Shown in pieces: positions 1 through 7,678 of a stretch of 10,655 nucleotides of DNA (positions within the stretch are counted from its first letter, which is position 1; every line of letters starts with the position of its first letter). The stretch lies in contig JAJYSL010000142.1 in the NCBI GenBank assembly GCA_021793595.1, forward strand, positions 1-10,655, in the 5' to 3' direction. Source of the stretch: Acidobacteriota bacterium (GTDB lineage Bacteria; Acidobacteriota; Terriglobia; Terriglobales; Acidobacteriaceae). A program made the translations under genes and the position numbers. The notes below the pieces were generated by a model. The model searched no databases. It saw nothing but the letters and a program-made list of their open reading frames with translations, and had not been told where the DNA came from.

Positions 1-3000
1 CTTCTTCTCCGCGCAGCACGCCGCGAACCAGCACCGGCACATCGATCTTCAGATTTTCCGCCATGCGCTTATATGCTTCAGGGAAGCAGATCAGCTCGAT
101 CTTCCCTGTCAGGTCTTCCAGCGATCCCTGGGCATATAGATCGCCTTTACGCGACTTGGCCACCCGCACTCCGGTCAAGATTCCAGCAATCGAAATTTCA
201 TTTTCGTTCTGTGTGTCGCGTCGACCGGTGTTCGGTGCAGGTGTCATCTCCAGTGCGGTCTGCGTATCGACCACGCCCTTCAAGTTGCGCAACTTCTCCG
301 CATACTTCCCCAGCGGATGTCCAGAGACATAGAACCCAAGTACATCTTTCTCATGCTGCAAGCGCTGCACTTCATCCCAATCGGCAATATTCGGCAATTC
401 GTCTTGTTGCGAAGGGCCCCCGGCTGCGGGTATGTCGTTGAACAGTCCGAACAACCCGTGCTGGCCAGCCGCGCTATCGCGCTGCGCCTTCTGGGCTCGT
501 TCGATCGCTTTATCGATGGCAGCCATCAGCGCCGCGCGGGCTCCAAAGCAATCGAGCGCGCCGCTCTTGATCAGCGATTCCAGCACGCGCTTGTTCATCA
601 CGCGCAGATCAATGCGCTCGCAGAAATCCCAAAACGAAGTGAACGTCTTGCCTTCCTTCACCAGTTGACTGCGGACCTGTAGGATGGAGGAGATTGCGTT
701 CTGTCCGACATTCTTTATCCCTGCAAGCCCGAAGCGGATCGCCTCTCCGTGCGGCGTAAAATCGGCGTCGCTGGTGCGCACATCGGGCGGCTCGACGGAA
801 ATTCCCATCTCGCGGCACTCTTTGATGTACTTCACCACATTGTCCGGCTTGCTCACTTCCGACGTCAGCAGGGCGGCCATAAATTCCTTGGCGTAGTGGG
901 TCTTCAAATATGCGGTGTGATACGCCAGCAATGCGTAAGCTGCGGAGTGGGACTTGTTGAATCCATATCCCGCGAAGCGCTCCATCAACTCAAAAATATG
1001 CTCGATGGTCTTCTGCGGAAATTTCTTGTCCAGTGCCCCCTGCACAAAGCGATTCCGCTGCCGTGCCATCTCGACCGGATCTTTCTTCCCCATGGCGCGA
1101 CGCAGCAGGTCGGCTTCGCCCAGTGAATAGCCGGCCAGCACGTTCGAAATTTGCATCACCTGTTCCTGATACACGATGACGCCCAGGGTCTCTTTCAGAA
1201 GCGCTTCCAGTTCTGGCAGTTCGTACTCGACCGGTGCACGTCCCCACTTGCGATCAATGAAATCGTCAATCATTCCGCCCTGGATCGGTCCCGGACGATA
1301 GAGCGCATTCAACGCGGTCAAGTCGGCAATGGTCTCCGGACGATAGCGGCGCAGCACGTCGCGCATGCCGCTCGACTCAAACTGGAACACACCCGACGTC
1401 AGCGCGCGATGAAACACCTGCTCGAACGTCTGCTTGTCATCGAGCGGGATGGTTTCCATGTCGACATCGATCCCGAGATTGACCTTGATCAGCCGCAGCG
1501 CTTCATGAATGACGGTGAGCGTTGTCAGCCCGAGAAAATCCATTTTCAGCAGGCCGATTTTCTCGATGGCCTTCATGTCGTACGCGGTGACAATTTCGTC
1601 GTTCTTGCCGCGGCTCAGCGGAACCAGGTTGGTCAGCGGCTCCGGCGCAATCACAACTCCGGCGGCATGGATGCCCGCTCCGCGCGCCAGTCCTTCTAAC
1701 CGGCGAGCAATGTCGATCAGCTCGCGAATCTGCGGATCGTTCTCATACACATGCTGCAGCGGCTCCGATTCCTTCAATGCCTCATCGATCGTCATGCCGA
1801 TGGTGGCCGGAATCAGCTTGGCAATTTTATCGACTTCGCCGTACGGCATCGCCAACGCACGACCCACATCCTTGATCGATGCTTTGGCCGCCATAGTGTT
1901 GAAGGTGATGATCTGCGCCACCTGCTCGCGTCCGTACTTGCGCGTCACGTAATCGATCACTTCGCTGCGACGGTTCATGCAGAAATCGATATCGATATCG
2001 GGCATCGAGACGCGCTCAGGATTCAGAAAACGCTCGAACAATAATTCTCCCTGCAGCGGATCGACATCCGTAATTCCCATCACGTAGGAGACCAGCGATC
2101 CTGCGGCCGATCCGCGTCCTGGCCCTACAGGGATGTCCTGCTCCTTGGCGTAGCGAATAAAATCCCACACGATCAGGAAATAGCCGGAAAACTTCATCTG
2201 CTGGATGCAGTCGATTTCGCGCTGCAGACGCTGCTCGTATTCTTCCGTGGTATGCCGCAGAAGGCCGCTGTCGCGCAAATGACGAACGGAGGTATCCAGG
2301 CGATGACGAAATCCTTCGCGGCAAATCTTTTCGAAGTAGCTGTCAATGGTGAATCCCGGCGGTACATCGAACTGCGGAAACGGATTCTCCACCTTGTTCA
2401 GCTTGACGTGGCAACGTTCGGCAAACTGCATGGTGCGCGCCACAACCTCCGGCGTCTGCGAGAAAACCTGCAACATCTCCTCGGCAGATTTGACAAAAAA
2501 CTGGTCGCCGTCAAAGCGAAAACGCTTTTCGTCGAGAATCGTGCTACCGGTCTGCACGCAGAGCAGAACATCGTGGGCATGGTGATCGTCGTGGCCAATG
2601 TAATGGCTGTCGTTGGTCGCGATCAACGGGATCTCCAGATCCCTTTCCAGTCGAAACAGATTCGCATGAATCTTTTTTTCAAGCTCCAGGCCCTGGTCCT
2701 GAATCTCCAGAAAGAAATTGCCTCTTCCGAAAATGTCTTCGTATTGCTTGGCGGTGGAACGCGCGGCATCGTAGTTATCGTTCGTCAGATGCTCGCAGAG
2801 TTCTCCTGCCAGACAGCCGGAAAATCCAATCAGCCCCTTCGCATGCTCAGCGAGATATTTTTTGCTGATGCGCGGTTTGCGATAGAAGCCATGCAACGAA
2901 GCTTCGGACGTGATGCGAACCAGGTTGCGGTAGCCCTCGTCGTTTTCCGCAATCACCAGAAGATGGTGATATTGATCGCCCTGCGGATCGGCGCGGTGGT

Positions 3001-3223
3001 CTTCCTTCTGGCAGATGTAGAGTTCGCAGCCTAAAATGGGGTTGATATTGTATTTTTTCGCCGCGTCAAAGAAGTGCATCGCACCATAAATATTGCCGTG
3101 GTCGGTCATGGCGACTGCCTTCTGCCCCATGCCTTCGACATGCTTCAGCAGCTTGTCAACGTCGCAGGCTCCGTCCAGCAGCGAGTAGTCCGTATGAAGA
3201 TGTAAATGCGTAAATTCTGCCAT
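1..3223 (-). CDS. dnaE: DNA polymerase III subunit alpha (DnaE1 type), 3' end cut by window edge
   Basis: This is the catalytic subunit of the replicative DNA polymerase III holoenzyme. The reading frame is open for 1074 codons from ATG at 3223 and runs off the left edge. Alpha subunits are usually about 1160-1180 residues, so roughly 90-110 are missing. The N-terminal PHP domain begins with HLHLHTDYSLLDG (6-18). PDIDIDF (408-414) holds the catalytic Asp pair D409/D411, and D562 in KMDFLGL matches the third carboxylate (E. coli D401, D403, D555). QHGLF (921-925) sits where E. coli has its beta-clamp-binding pentapeptide (920-924). The visible part ends inside the OB fold. A C-family polymerase with this domain order is DnaE rather than PolC, because there is no inserted DEDD exonuclease. 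The Shine-Dalgarno sequence before the ATG is weak. The start is chosen because HLHLHTDYSLLDG aligns with family N termini. The gene is transcribed divergently from the exporter. Confidence 0.97.
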   Translation of the reverse strand, partial: MAEFTHLHLHTDYSLLDGACDVDKLLKHVEGMGQKAVAMTDHGNIYGAMHFFDAAKKYNINPILGCELYICQKEDHRADPQGDQYHHLLVIAENDEGYRNLVRITSEASLHGFYRKPRISKKYLAEHAKGLIGFSGCLAGELCEHLTNDNYDAARSTAKQYEDIFGRGNFFLEIQDQGLELEKKIHANLFRLERDLEIPLIATNDSHYIGHDDHHAHDVLLCVQTGSTILDEKRFRFDGDQFFVKSAEEMLQVFSQTPEVVARTMQFAERCHVKLNKVENPFPQFDVPPGFTIDSYFEKICREGFRHRLDTSVRHLRDSGLLRHTTEEYEQRLQREIDCIQQMKFSGYFLIVWDFIRYAKEQDIPVGPGRGSAAGSLVSYVMGITDVDPLQGELLFERFLNPERVSMPDIDIDFCMNRRSEVIDYVTRKYGREQVAQIITFNTMAAKASIKDVGRALAMPYGEVDKIAKLIPATIGMTIDEALKESEPLQHVYENDPQIRELIDIARRLEGLARGAGIHAAGVVIAPEPLTNLVPLSRGKNDEIVTAYDMKAIEKIGLLKMDFLGLTTLTVIHEALRLIKVNLGIDVDMETIPLDDKQTFEQVFHRALTSGVFQFESSGMRDVLRRYRPETIADLTALNALYRPGPIQGGMIDDFIDRKWGRAPVEYELPELEALLKETLGVIVYQEQVMQISNVLAGYSLGEADLLRRAMGKKDPVEMARQRNRFVQGALDKKFPQKTIEHIFELMERFAGYGFNKSHSAAYALLAYHTAYLKTHYAKEFMAALLTSEVSKPDNVVKYIKECREMGISVEPPDVRTSDADFTPHGEAIRFGLAGIKNVGQNAISSILQVRSQLVKEGKTFTSFWDFCERIDLRVMNKRVLESLIKSGALDCFGARAALMAAIDKAIERAQKAQRDSAAGQHGLFGLFNDIPAAGGPSQQDELPNIADWDEVQRLQHEKDVLGFYVSGHPLGKYAEKLRNLKGVVDTQTALEMTPAPNTGRRDTQNENEISIAGILTGVRVAKSRKGDLYAQGSLEDLTGKIELICFPEAYKRMAENLKIDVPVLVRGVLRGEE

Positions 3224-3426
3224 GCCCGTACTTCAATTCTATTCGGCGCACCGGCATGAAAGGAACGCTCATCCAATGTGAAAGAGAAATGAATGAGGAA
3301 ATCGCGGACAAAACCTCCCTCGAGCGGCCCGTATGCTGTTGTTCTGCTTCTCGCTTGACGGATGCGCATCGAATCGCCTGGGAGCGGCCGACGGTTTTCT
3401 CTCCTCAGGAATTGCACCTACGCCGA

Positions 3427-3438
3427 AATTGAACAATT
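3427..3438. promoter_or_regulatory. AT-rich inverted repeat upstream of the exporter, possible operator
   Basis: AATTG-AA-CAATT is a perfect 5+5 dyad lying 24 bp before the exporter start codon. A wider pair ATTGCA (3411-3416) and TGCAAT (3438-3443) partly overlaps it. The position suits repressor control of the exporter gene, but no regulator gene is in the window and such short AT dyads can occur by chance. Confidence 0.25.
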
Positions 3439-3446
3439 GCAATGCC

Positions 3447-3452
3447 AGGAGA
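3447..3452 (+). promoter_or_regulatory. Ribosome binding site deciding the exporter start
   Basis: AGGAGA lies 10 nt before ATG 3463. The upstream in-frame ATG at 3442 has no purine-rich site before it and would put this Shine-Dalgarno sequence inside the coding region, so 3463 is preferred. Confidence 0.6.
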
Positions 3453-3462
3453 CCCACCCACG

Positions 3463-4809
3463 ATGGATGAACCGATCGCCAACGAGACGAATACAGCGGC
3501 CGAGGTAGCGCCGCAGCGCACGGGCGTTTCGCTGGCGTGGCGGGCGTTGAGGCATCGCAATTTCCGTTTGTTCTTCGGCGGTCAAAGCATTTCACTCATC
3601 GGCACATGGATGACGCGCATTGCCACGGCTTGGCTGGTCTACCGGCTGACCGGATCGGCGTGGCTGCTGGGGATCGTCGGATTCTGCGGACAGATTCCCA
3701 CCTTTCTGCTGGCGCCATTTGCCGGCGTATGGGTCGATCGGCTGAATCGCCGTCATGTCTTAGTCGTGACCCAAACGCTCGCCATGGTGCAGTCACTGGT
3801 TCTCGCCGCACTCACGCTTAGTCGCCGGATAACGATCCCAGAAATTCTTTGGCTCAGCATTTTCCAGGGCATGATCAATGCCTTCGACATGCCCGGACGC
3901 CAGGCATTTATGGTGCAGATGATTGAGGATCGCCAGGATCTGGGCAATGCCATCGCGCTGAATTCTTCCATGGTGAATATGGCGCGGCTGGTGGGTCCAT
4001 CGTTGGCTGGCCTGGTGATTGCAGGCTTTGGCGAAGGCTATTGTTTTCTGATTGACGGCATAAGCTACATCGCGGTCATCATTTCGCTTCTGATGATGCA
4101 GTTGCCGAGGTTCGTCGCTGCGACGAAGATCGTGCCAATGCTTGAACAGTTGAAGGAAGGCTGGACGTACGTCTCCCAATTCACTCCGGTACGAACTATT
4201 CTGCTGCTGTTCGCCGTGGTCAGCCTGATGGGCATGCCGTTCACGGTGTTAATGCCAATATTCGCGGCGAAAGTTCTGCATGGCGGCCCGCATACCCTAG
4301 GCTTTCTGATGGGAGCGGTCGGAACGGGCGCATTGGGTGCCGCGATTTCGCTTGCCATCCGCAGGTCAGTGCTGGGCTTGGGGCGCGTTATCGCCATGTC
4401 CGCCGCGGTCTTTGGAGCCGGACTGATTGCCTTCGGCATGAGTCACATCCTATGGCTTTCTCTGCTGCTGATGCTGATCACGGGATACGGCATGATGCTG
4501 GGGATGGCTGCCAGCAACACGATTATCCAGACCATCGTTCCAGAGGATAAGCGCGGGCGTGTGATGAGCTACTACACCATGGCCTTCGTCGGCATGGCGC
4601 CCTTCGGAAGCCTGCTGGCGGGCGGTCTGGCTCACTGGGTGGGCGCGCCGTTCACACTGATGATTACTGGCGCGTGCTGCATCGCCGGCGCAGGATGGTT
4701 TGCGACTCAACTGCCGAAAATCCGCGTGAATATTCGGCCAATATACCGTGACTTGGGAATTCTTCCGGTCGATGTGGTTGCAGTGATGGGGGATGGCAGC
4801 GGAGATTGA
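3463..4809 (+). CDS. MFS transporter, MFS_3 (EntS-like) exporter family
   Basis: A 448-residue inner-membrane protein predicted to be a proton-driven exporter. After a hydrophilic N terminus of about 30 residues comes RNFRLFFGGQSISLIGTWM (32-50), the opening typical of MFS_3 proteins, the family of the enterobactin exporter EntS and of many macrolide or multidrug exporters. A loop with GVWVDRLNRR (88-97) is the MFS motif A between TM2 and TM3. Hydrophobic segments recur along the whole length, consistent with 12 TM helices, and the C-terminal tail is short and soluble. The length is normal for the family (about 400-450). An alternative ATG at 3442 would add seven residues but lacks a ribosome site. 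The gene stands alone, divergent from dnaE and convergent with the nucleotidyltransferase. The substrate cannot be read from sequence: siderophore, drug or metabolite export are all possible. Confidence 0.9.
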   Translation: MDEPIANETNTAAEVAPQRTGVSLAWRALRHRNFRLFFGGQSISLIGTWMTRIATAWLVYRLTGSAWLLGIVGFCGQIPTFLLAPFAGVWVDRLNRRHVLVVTQTLAMVQSLVLAALTLSRRITIPEILWLSIFQGMINAFDMPGRQAFMVQMIEDRQDLGNAIALNSSMVNMARLVGPSLAGLVIAGFGEGYCFLIDGISYIAVIISLLMMQLPRFVAATKIVPMLEQLKEGWTYVSQFTPVRTILLLFAVVSLMGMPFTVLMPIFAAKVLHGGPHTLGFLMGAVGTGALGAAISLAIRRSVLGLGRVIAMSAAVFGAGLIAFGMSHILWLSLLLMLITGYGMMLGMAASNTIIQTIVPEDKRGRVMSYYTMAFVGMAPFGSLLAGGLAHWVGAPFTLMITGACCIAGAGWFATQLPKIRVNIRPIYRDLGILPVDVVAVMGDGSGD

Positions 4810-4824
4810 GCCAGCACACGGCCC

Positions 4825-4857
4825 AGCCGACGTGAACCCTCCGGGTTCGCACCGGCT
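4825..4857. terminator. Hairpin between convergent genes, probable bidirectional terminator
   Basis: AGCCG-ACGT-GAACCC, loop TCC, then GGGTTC-GCAC-CGGCT forms a stem of 15 positions. Eleven are Watson-Crick pairs in two blocks of 5 and 6; the middle block adds one G-C pair, one G-U wobble and two mismatches. It lies 15 bp after the exporter stop and 22 bp beyond the stop of the opposing gene, in a 70-bp gap. No T-run follows on either strand, so it is not a canonical intrinsic terminator. It may act with Rho or simply as a 3' end stabiliser. Confidence 0.55.
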
Positions 4858-4879
4858 TCCTCAGCTCCAAACCCCGCTG

Positions 4880-6823
4880 CTATCTACCGGATTTCTTCTT
4901 CGGCTTCGACTTTACAGACGTCGCCTTGGATTCGGATCGGCGAACAGTTTTTGCAGCGCCGACTTTTTTAGGCGTCGCTTTAGCTGCTTTCGGCTTCAAC
5001 GCCGCTTTCTTTGCGATCGGTCGATGCGCAGTCTTGGCCGACGCTGTGGCCTTACCACGAGCACCTGCAGCGGACTTCTTTGCCGCGGGCCGTGCAGCCC
5101 TATGATCAGCCTTGCTGGCCTTGCCATGCGCTTTGCCAACGATGGCAGCCTTCTGCGCCTTCCCTTTTGCCTGGGTCGACTTGCCACTTGCCTTCGGCGC
5201 TGGTTTCGCAACGACCTTGACGCTGGCCTTCGTCTTATCCGGCTTGCCTTTAGCTACCGGCTTGACGACGGCTTTCAGGGCTGGAGGACTCTTGGCAGCC
5301 TTCTCTGCTTTCTTCACGTCTTCCGGCTTGGTCACGGCCTTCGCGGCAGCGGACTTTGCCTTTCCACCCGCCATTCCATTCTGCTCGGCGAGTGCACCAA
5401 CCGATTCCGCCTCACCCACCGCCGCCAGGCTCAAATCTCCTTCCGGAGCAACTGCTGCGGCTTTCGCAGCTTTTCTGCCCTTCGCCTTCCTGGGCTCGGT
5501 GACGCGCTTTACAGCGCGGCTACGGCGCACAATTACCGGTGGCGGAGGAGCAGGCGGAGAATACGGCTCCGCAAACTTGCGGATTGTCTCTTCCGTCGGC
5601 AATTCGCCGTCCATAAATGCAAACGTCAGCTTGTCCAGCAGTTCGTCATAGCCTTCCACATCCGGCAGAATTCTCATATCCTGCAGAATTGCATTTGGAA
5701 TTTTCTGGCGCGCTTCTGGCCACTTGGTGAAGAAGCTCTCGAACTTGTGTTGCACGGCTGCGGTTTTGTTGGTAAAGAACAGCCACAACACAGCCTCCGG
5801 TTTTGCGCTGTGCAGCAACTTCCACAACTGCGACGGCTTGGCGGCATCCTTGGACATCATCTTCTGCAGCACGTGCTTGGCTTCTGAATCGAGCGCATTG
5901 GCTTCCGAAATCAAATCGCTGCGCACAAACATCTTTTTCAGCGCCGACAAATGAGCCGGAGAAAGCTTGGCCGTCAGCAAACGAAACTGCGCCGCAGACG
6001 GATCCGGATGCAATCCCGCCATCAACAGATGGACAAATTTCTCATGCAAGCGCTCCAATCCCTGCACATCGGCAGAGCGACTGCTCCAGTTCGGCGACAA
6101 CTGTTCCAGCCATCCCTCAGCCTCCAGCGCTTTCAACACCTGCTGCGGCTCTTCTTCGTATGCAATCTCTTCCAGTTCATACCCGCGCTGCACAGGCGTA
6201 ATGGCGCTGATCACGCCCTCGGCCTTGGCATTGTCGTAGCGAGCTTTGGTCCGCTCTTCCATATCCCAGCCGGTTCGCGACATCAGCCGCACCGCGCGTA
6301 CCAGCCGAATCGGATCCTCTAGGAATCCGTAATTGCTCACCAGGCGCAATTGTCGCGCGGAAATGTCAGCAGTCCCGTTCAAAGGGTCGAGCAGCAGACC
6401 CCACGAGCCTTCATTCAGCGACAGCGCCATGGCGTTCGCAGTAAAATCGCGTCGTCGCAGATCGTCCAGAATGCCTGCCGGAGAATATTCGGGCCTCGCC
6501 GGCTTGGGAAAGGCTTCCGTTCGCGCGGTGGAAATTTCCATGCGCGCCCGCTTTCCGAACCGCAGATACAAAGTATGAGATGGCTCATGCTCACCGGTGA
6601 TAGTGAACCCAGCACGCTCCAGGTCCTTTTTGAACTTCAATGGGTTCGCCTGAACCGTGATGTCCAGATCGCGTACCGATGCGCCGCTGACGATGTCTCG
6701 AACTGCGCCTCCGGTAAGAAATACCGTGATTTGTCGGGCGCGGGCCACGTCGGTCACGGCATTGAGTGCTTGTTTTTCGTTAGGAGAAAGCTTGGATTCA
6801 AGCAATTGGATATAATCGGGCAT
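4880..6823 (-). CDS. CCA-adding tRNA nucleotidyltransferase / poly(A) polymerase family with H1-like tail
   Basis: A class II polymerase-beta-type nucleotidyltransferase that adds CCA to tRNA 3' ends or poly(A) to RNA; sequence alone does not separate the two. The 647-residue protein has FLTGGAVRD (35-43), the metal-binding DLD (52-54) inside RDLDITV, an acidic residue E96 in the next strand, RRRDFTANAMA (123-133), LLLDPLNG (143-150) and EDPIRLVRAVRL (169-180), the usual order of the head and neck motifs. The catalytic and helical body ends near residue 418. A proline-rich linker (420-429) leads into a Lys/Ala/Pro-rich, low-complexity tail (about 430-647, DNA 4883-5536) resembling histone H1 or AlgP-like tails. 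Bacterial enzymes of this family are usually about 400-480 residues, so the tail accounts for the excess. It is read antisense to the exporter. Upstream, GAGG 12 nt before the ATG is the only purine-rich site. Confidence 0.92.
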   Translation of the reverse strand: MPDYIQLLESKLSPNEKQALNAVTDVARARQITVFLTGGAVRDIVSGASVRDLDITVQANPLKFKKDLERAGFTITGEHEPSHTLYLRFGKRARMEISTARTEAFPKPARPEYSPAGILDDLRRRDFTANAMALSLNEGSWGLLLDPLNGTADISARQLRLVSNYGFLEDPIRLVRAVRLMSRTGWDMEERTKARYDNAKAEGVISAITPVQRGYELEEIAYEEEPQQVLKALEAEGWLEQLSPNWSSRSADVQGLERLHEKFVHLLMAGLHPDPSAAQFRLLTAKLSPAHLSALKKMFVRSDLISEANALDSEAKHVLQKMMSKDAAKPSQLWKLLHSAKPEAVLWLFFTNKTAAVQHKFESFFTKWPEARQKIPNAILQDMRILPDVEGYDELLDKLTFAFMDGELPTEETIRKFAEPYSPPAPPPPVIVRRSRAVKRVTEPRKAKGRKAAKAAAVAPEGDLSLAAVGEAESVGALAEQNGMAGGKAKSAAAKAVTKPEDVKKAEKAAKSPPALKAVVKPVAKGKPDKTKASVKVVAKPAPKASGKSTQAKGKAQKAAIVGKAHGKASKADHRAARPAAKKSAAGARGKATASAKTAHRPIAKKAALKPKAAKATPKKVGAAKTVRRSESKATSVKSKPKKKSGR

Positions 6824-7062
6824 GCCCAGTTTGCGCCTCGGTCAGCAGCTTCTCACTCGTGCCGCTAAGATCATTCTTTTCAATTAGATGTAGGCGACTG
6901 CGTCGCGCACACAATGTTCTACGATACCATATCGGCGACTGTTTTTCCAGCCATTTGCACAATAACCGCTGCGCCCGGTTGCGCTTCATGCGACAATCCT
7001 GGCTAAGTTGAGATCATGCAGTTTTGCTAGTCGTCCTTGCACGTTGTCTTGGAGAGCACGCA
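6824..7062. other. Divergent intergenic region, promoters not resolved
   Basis: About 240 bp between the nucleotidyltransferase and the small conserved gene, both transcribed outward. No reading frame of note: an ATG at 7016 stops after four codons. GGCGACTG occurs twice in direct orientation (6893-6900 and 6934-6941). CGATA-CCA-TATCG (6922-6934) is a small perfect dyad that overlaps the second copy by one base. No convincing -35/-10 pair was found on either strand. Confidence 0.45.
7051..7056 (+). promoter_or_regulatory. Ribosome binding site deciding a GTG start
   Basis: GGAGAG is followed after 6 nt by GTG at 7063. A longer in-frame TTG start at 7024 has no such site and would add 13 residues unlike the rest of the protein, so GTG 7063 is taken as the start. 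Confidence 0.7.
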
Positions 7063-7557
7063 GTGGCAGGTTCAAGCTCCAGTCGAAAGAAAGTGATCGT
7101 CCGAAAGTTCAGCCGCGAGTGGAGCTCCGGCTACGTCGACCCCCAGGGCTTCGCGCACGATGGCCGTTTGGAACTGCTCGACAGCACCGGCAAAGTCCTC
7201 GCCATGACGCTGCAGGACGTGAAAATGATGTGCTTCGTGCGGGAGTTTCCCAGCGGCGACAGCACCGATCCCGAGCGGCTGGTGCGAAGAAATTTTACTT
7301 CCCGTCCGCGGACTCCGGGCCTGTGGATTCGTATGCGAATGCGCGACGGCGATGAGCTGGAGGGCCTGGCGAGCAATGATCTCTCGTTTCTGGAACCGGA
7401 GGGCATCCAGTTCACTCCTCCCGATATGCGGTCGAACACGCAGCGAATCTTCGTTCCCCGTTCCGCCCTGCAATCGGTCGAGATTGTCGCCGTCATCCAT
7501 CCCAGCAATCGCCGCAAGCTTGATTTGAATGAGCAGGAGCGGCTGTTTGCAAACTGA
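7063..7557 (+). CDS. Conserved protein of unknown function (acidobacterial small beta-rich protein)
   Basis: A 164-residue soluble protein with no signal peptide or membrane segment. It opens with a basic Ser/Lys/Arg stretch and then RKFSREWSSGYVDP. Short alternating hydrophobic strands follow, such as GRLELLDSTGKVLAMTLQDV, then CFVREFPSGD, a basic RPRTPGLWIRMRMRDGDELEG segment, GLASNDLSFLEPEGIQFTPP and QRIFVPRSALQSVEIVAVI. I recall very similar proteins across Acidobacteria, annotated as a DUF (possibly DUF6982, unverified). The strand pattern suggests a small beta-barrel fold, and the Arg-rich face could bind nucleic acid or nucleotide, but that is conjecture. Start GTG 7063 rests on the GGAGAG site 6 nt upstream. 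It ends 128 bp before msrP, has its own divergent upstream region, and an interrupted dyad follows directly after its stop. Confidence 0.75.
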   Translation: MAGSSSSRKKVIVRKFSREWSSGYVDPQGFAHDGRLELLDSTGKVLAMTLQDVKMMCFVREFPSGDSTDPERLVRRNFTSRPRTPGLWIRMRMRDGDELEGLASNDLSFLEPEGIQFTPPDMRSNTQRIFVPRSALQSVEIVAVIHPSNRRKLDLNEQERLFAN

Positions 7558-7558
7558 G

Positions 7559-7600
7559 TTCAGGTGAACATGGATCGCGGAAATTGTTGATCCTCCTGAA
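7559..7600. repeat. Interrupted inverted repeat after the small conserved gene
   Basis: TTCAGG (7559-7564) and CCTGAA (7595-7600) enclose GGATC (7572-7576) and GATCC (7589-7593). Both pairs are perfectly complementary, giving an 11-bp two-part stem with a 7/1 asymmetric internal loop and a 12-nt apical loop. It begins 1 nt after the TGA. With no T-run it is a weak terminator candidate. It could also be a regulatory dyad for the msrPQ promoter just downstream. Confidence 0.35.
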
Positions 7601-7601
7601 A

Positions 7602-7630
7602 TTGCATCCGAAGATACGAAACTGTGTAAC
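7602..7630 (+). promoter_or_regulatory. Weak sigma-70-like promoter candidate for msrPQ
   Basis: TTGCAT (7602-7607) and TGTAAC (7625-7630) are separated by 17 bp, matching 3/6 and 4/6 of the consensus boxes. It would start transcription about 50 bp before msrP. This is the best pair in the 128-bp gap, but it is well within chance expectation. Confidence 0.2.
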
Positions 7631-7671
7631 CTGTGCGGCTTTCATCGATCTAATTGTTTGTGAGGCATAGG

Positions 7672-7678
7672 AAAGGAG
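7672..7678 (+). promoter_or_regulatory. Strong ribosome binding site of msrP
   Basis: AAAGGAG, 7 nt before ATG 7686, is near consensus. It favours this start over the in-frame ATG at 7746, which would leave only MNRRKF before the Tat motif and has no ribosome site. Confidence 0.75.

Larger units (their letters stand above)
3224..3462. other. Divergent intergenic region between dnaE and the MFS exporter
   Basis: About 240 bp with no convincing gene. It must carry promoters for both flanking genes, but I see no pair of boxes close to consensus. On the minus strand, TAGAAT (3241-3236) is a fair -10 box for dnaE, without a good -35 box, and it would give a very short leader. On the plus strand TTGACG (3355-3360) has no -10 at normal spacing. 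The region also holds a 10-bp palindrome (3361-3370), an 8-bp direct repeat GAGCGGCC (3322-3329 and 3382-3389) and an AT-rich dyad (3427-3438). Confidence 0.5.

Noticed and set aside
1151..1699. Open frame of 182 codons on the plus strand
   Set aside because: It is antisense to the dnaE polymerase core that includes catalytic D562. No recognisable family and no ribosome site.
2252..3034. Open frame of 260 codons on the plus strand
   Set aside because: It is antisense to the PHP and polymerase domains of dnaE, whose minus-strand frame I translated through this stretch without interruption.
3145..3417. Small minus-strand frame spanning the dnaE start and upstream gap
   Set aside because: It overlaps the dnaE N terminus in another frame and shows no family features or start signal.
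4883..5536. Separate histone-H1-like gene instead of a tail
   Set aside because: The frame is continuous from the catalytic body through the proline linker, and no internal ribosome site plus start codon stands out. A fusion is the simpler reading, although an internal start cannot be fully excluded.
4793..5887. Long open frame (364 codons) on the plus strand opposite the nucleotidyltransferase tail
   Set aside because: It lies antisense to the Lys/Ala-rich tail and the motif-bearing body of the minus-strand gene. Its Arg/Leu/Cys-rich sequence resembles no family, and such frames arise from biased codon use on the opposite strand.
6922..6946. CGATA-CCA-TATCG followed by five T as an intrinsic terminator
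   Set aside because: The stem is only 5 bp and AT-rich, the T-run begins several bases after it, and it lies upstream of both genes, where no transcript would be expected to end.
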